Notes under the pieces: model-generated
What the model was told of the DNA's origin: nothing
Database searches by the model: none
Seen by the model: only the letters and a program-made list of their open reading frames with translations
Shown here: one piece after another, positions 5,482 to 5,684 of the stretch
Layout: each line of letters starts with the position of its first letter
Numbering within the stretch: position 1 is the first letter of the stretch
NCBI GenBank assembly: GCA_937957775.1
Contig: CALFXV010000183.1
Coordinates: 1-5,684 of the forward strand
Reading direction: 5' to 3'
Source of the DNA: an uncultured Methylotenera sp.
Lineage (GTDB): Bacteria > Pseudomonadota > Gammaproteobacteria > Burkholderiales > Methylophilaceae
DNA length: 5,684 nt
Position numbers and translations under genes: made by a program

Positions 5482-5684
5482 ATGCACGCATTAAATCCAG
5501 CCCTAGCGGAAAATTCCTACCTGGCCAGCTTTCCCCATGCCAGGCGCATTAAACGCCATCACCACTTCTATTTAGGGCCAACCAATTCCGGCAAAACCCA
5601 TCAAGCATTCTGGTTCAAAGAAACCAACGCCAAAGAAGGCGGCTACTACAACGCGGACGGCGTGAGCCTGCGCCGCGCTTACTT
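5482..5684 (+). CDS. SUV3-like helicase N-terminus running into M23-peptidase-like sequence; partial, possible chimera
   Basis: The first 67 codons of a gene cut by the window edge. Residues 20-42 (ARRIKRHHHFYLGPTNSGKT then HQA) carry the unusual Walker A string GPTNSGKT, with Lys38, typical of SUV3-type superfamily 2 RNA helicases (mitochondrial SUV3 and bacterial relatives). There the family continues with a short helix and a GxYxxPLRLLALE-type motif Ia. That is absent: residues 43-67 read FWFKETNAKEGGYYNADGVS then LRRAY. From memory this resembles the segment just before the FSRxxSGF motif of proteobacterial M23 metallopeptidases (AVWF...GGYY...G.SLRRAFL). The frame stays open through the join. 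Either the gene is a true SUV3-like helicase with an odd insert, or the DNA is a chimera of two genes joined at the shared GKTHQA codons. The ATG at 5482 is the only sensible start; no Shine-Dalgarno is seen. The helicase half is well supported, the peptidase half less so. Confidence 0.6.
   Translation, partial: MHALNPALAENSYLASFPHARRIKRHHHFYLGPTNSGKTHQAFWFKETNAKEGGYYNADGVSLRRAY

Noticed and set aside
5608..5684. A frameshift that would restore the SUV3 motif Ia after the Walker A
   Set aside because: I translated the other two plus-strand frames. One gives an Arg-rich string and the other meets a stop; neither yields a convincing APLRLLALE-type motif, so a simple indel does not explain the odd continuation.

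Overview
The window looks like chromosomal DNA from a betaproteobacterium-like Gram-negative bacterium of middling GC content. The evidence is the proteobacterial mutL-miaA gene pair, a MutL carrying the DMHA form of the endonuclease motif known from Neisseria, a proteobacterial DapC-type aminotransferase, and a SPINDLY/OGT-type glycosyltransferase tail. The genus cannot be read from the sequence. Coding density is very high, no stretch of more than about 70 bases lacks a gene, and I see no insertion sequence, CRISPR array, tRNA, rRNA or phage gene.

Layout from left to right. (1) Bases 3-458, plus strand: C-terminal end of a family 41 (OGT/SPINDLY-like) protein O-glycosyltransferase, cut by the window edge. 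(2) Bases 455-1369, minus strand: a ten-helix EamA/DMT-family membrane transporter; it converges on gene 1 and the two stop codons share one TTAA. (3) Bases 1370-1450: short divergent promoter region. (4) Bases 1451-2656, plus strand: dapC, N-succinyldiaminopimelate aminotransferase (lysine and peptidoglycan precursor synthesis). (5) Bases 2652-2678: an AT-rich hairpin whose two arms contain the stop codons of dapC and miaA. (6) Bases 2670-3614, minus strand: miaA, tRNA dimethylallyltransferase. (7) Bases 3621-5438, minus strand: mutL, mismatch repair, transcribed ahead of miaA with a 6-base gap. (8) Bases 5439-5481: divergent promoter region with a small inverted repeat. (9) Bases 5482-5684, plus strand: start of a gene whose first 42 codons look like a SUV3-type RNA helicase and whose following codons look like an M23 peptidase.

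How the genes work together: mutL-miaA is a classic proteobacterial operon linking DNA repair and tRNA modification. dapC stands alone here, without other lysine-pathway genes. The transporter and the glycosyltransferase have no clear functional tie to it. Most of the window is ordinary housekeeping DNA. The one signal that deserves real attention is the right edge, where two unrelated protein families appear joined in frame at a shared GKTHQA coding string. That could be an assembly or recombination chimera, or less likely a new protein architecture. I found no convincing new biological system.
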